Source: Gracilariopsis chorda
Lineage: Eukaryota; Rhodophyta; Florideophyceae; Gracilariales; Gracilariaceae
Reading direction: 5' to 3'
Assembly: GCA_003194525.1 (NCBI GenBank)
Contig: NBIV01000092.1
Coordinates: 62,001 to 126,000, forward strand
Length of the DNA: 64,000 nt
Every line of letters begins with the position of its first letter. The stretch's first letter is position 1. The position numbers and the translations under genes were made by a program. Shown in pieces: positions 62,971-64,000 of the stretch. The notes beneath the pieces are model-generated. The model saw nothing but the letters and a program-made list of their open reading frames with translations. It was not told the origin of the DNA and ran no database searches.

Positions 62971-64000
62971 ATGTATGAGGGAAATACGACCCGATCAAAT
63001 CAGCGCCGTGTCATAAATCCACGCTTGGCCTTTCTTACACGATTTGTTTTCCCATCACGGTGTCCAGGGAGTACGCACCAACCTTGTTCTGCGATATGTT
63101 CTGTTGTGTCAAACGAAAATGTTCCAAAAGTACCGAAGGTACAGGTACCTAAACGTAGTTCGAGGAAACCGAGGGGGTACTGGAAGAATATTCACAACGT
63201 CCGAAAGGAAATATTGAATGTTTATGAGCAGAACTCTGAATCGCAACCCTTCTTCATGCCAAGCGCAAAATATCTGCGAGATTCTGGAAGGAAAGACATC
63301 GACAATGCGGTAACTAACCTTGGGGGTTACCGCAAAGTGGCTTCAATGCTCGGGTGGTCGCCGAGGAAGTCTAAACGACCACCCGGTTTTTGGGAGGACT
63401 TCTCAAACGTGGAAAGTGAGCTTCTGAGATTTATAGAGAACTCAAAGCTTGGTCTGGCCCCTAGATTCATGCCTACTCTGAAACAGTTGCGAGATTGTAG
63501 ACGCTCTGATCTTGTAGGAGCAATTGAGAAGAATGGTGGAGTTGCTGCAGTTGCGGAGAAGCTGAATCTTCGACGAGTAGTCGAACACAAACCAAAGAAG
63601 TACTGGAGCGACTGGATGATTGTTGAATCTGAGATCAGGGCGTTTGTTGAGAATCAAGAAGGAGAAAGAAATGGGGACAGTACACGAAAAGGCCAGGTGA
63701 GTAGAATGCCATCGCTGCGTGAACTTCGTGCCGCAGGAAGAGGGGATCTTGCGGAGGGGATCGTGAAGTACCACGGTGGTTTTCGGGCCGTGGCAAGCAA
63801 ACTCAATTTAGCCCCGAAGAAGAAGAACGATTTCTTTTATGTGCAGTTTTATAATGTAGCTCGTGAGGTTTACACTCTTACGAAGGATATAGGCACTGAT
63901 GGGGTAATGCCATACTCGATAGTGCTACGCGCGGCAAAGCGTTCAGATCTGGCGGCCGCAATCGTGAAGTTCGGTGGAATGTCCAAGGTGTCTCAACGAC
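62971..64000 (+). CDS. Second GRxDL/HGG-module protein, cut by the window end
   Basis: An open frame from the ATG at 62971 runs to the window end (343 codons so far). The first 50 residues are basic with Ser/Thr (NQRRVINPRLAFLTRFVFPS), suggesting an organelle presequence. A linker VPKVPKVQVPKR is encoded by a chain of TACC/GGTA palindromes (about 63129-63149). Four modules follow: GYWKNIHNVRKEI with GRKDIDNAVTNLGG; GFWEDFSNVESEL with MPTLKQLRDCRRSDLVGAI; YWSDWMIVESEIRAF with GRGDLAEGIVKYHGG; and KRSDLAAAIVKFGG at the edge. It is a paralogue of the 46.5-kb gene. The start is inferred from the ATG plus targeting-like composition; the frame is open some way upstream. Confidence 0.72.
   Translation, partial: MYEGNTTRSNQRRVINPRLAFLTRFVFPSRCPGSTHQPCSAICSVVSNENVPKVPKVQVPKRSSRKPRGYWKNIHNVRKEILNVYEQNSESQPFFMPSAKYLRDSGRKDIDNAVTNLGGYRKVASMLGWSPRKSKRPPGFWEDFSNVESELLRFIENSKLGLAPRFMPTLKQLRDCRRSDLVGAIEKNGGVAAVAEKLNLRRVVEHKPKKYWSDWMIVESEIRAFVENQEGERNGDSTRKGQVSRMPSLRELRAAGRGDLAEGIVKYHGGFRAVASKLNLAPKKKNDFFYVQFYNVAREVYTLTKDIGTDGVMPYSIVLRAAKRSDLAAAIVKFGGMSKVSQR

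Overview
The window looks like nuclear DNA of a photosynthetic eukaryote, most likely a red alga or another intron-poor unicellular alga. It is intron-poor and compact. It encodes a HemY-type protoporphyrinogen oxidase, a pentapeptide-repeat protein with a bipartite thylakoid-lumen presequence, a glyoxylate-reductase-type enzyme with a transit-peptide-like N terminus, and conserved eukaryotic housekeeping genes (tubulin cofactor D, GID8, NOM1, FANCL, p47, XRCC2, centrin, NOP2). Where introns occur they are 70-120 bp, begin GTAAGY/GTATGY, and several carry an exact TACTAAC branch site. The genus cannot be named from sequence alone.

Layout. 0-9 kb: non-LTR retrotransposon fragments, a redoxin gene, a large P/Q/S-rich protein and a gene-poor, repeat-bearing gap. 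9-31 kb: a dense block with mostly alternating strands: Gfo/Idh/MocA oxidoreductase, TBCD, GID8, PPOX, NOM1/SGD1, NAT9, MYG1, FAD synthase, FANCL, p47, XRCC2-like and a divergent kinase. 31-39 kb: centrin, a broken PPC/DUF296-like gene next to a retrotransposon end, a thylakoid-lumen pentapeptide protein, a PDI/ERV-type thioredoxin membrane protein and an unknown gene. 40-49 kb: a secreted Cys-rich modular protein, an unknown secreted protein, a UBX protein, an unknown protein and an 847-residue protein of eight degenerate modules (W...MP...GRxDL...HGG...VA..LGL). 49-61.5 kb: plastid-type glyoxylate reductase, an unknown signal-peptide protein, a Gly-rich secreted protein, NOP2 and methionine synthase reductase. 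A second GRxDL/HGG protein runs off the right end.

Most neighbours are packed as convergent pairs 40-450 bp apart or divergent pairs sharing 0.4-0.8 kb. Two genes act in interstrand-crosslink/recombination repair (FANCL, XRCC2) and two are UBX-type CDC48 adaptors. Across the window an exact 11-base near-palindrome, TACCAAGGGTA, recurs seven times, always between genes. No tRNA, rRNA, CRISPR array or complete transposon was seen.
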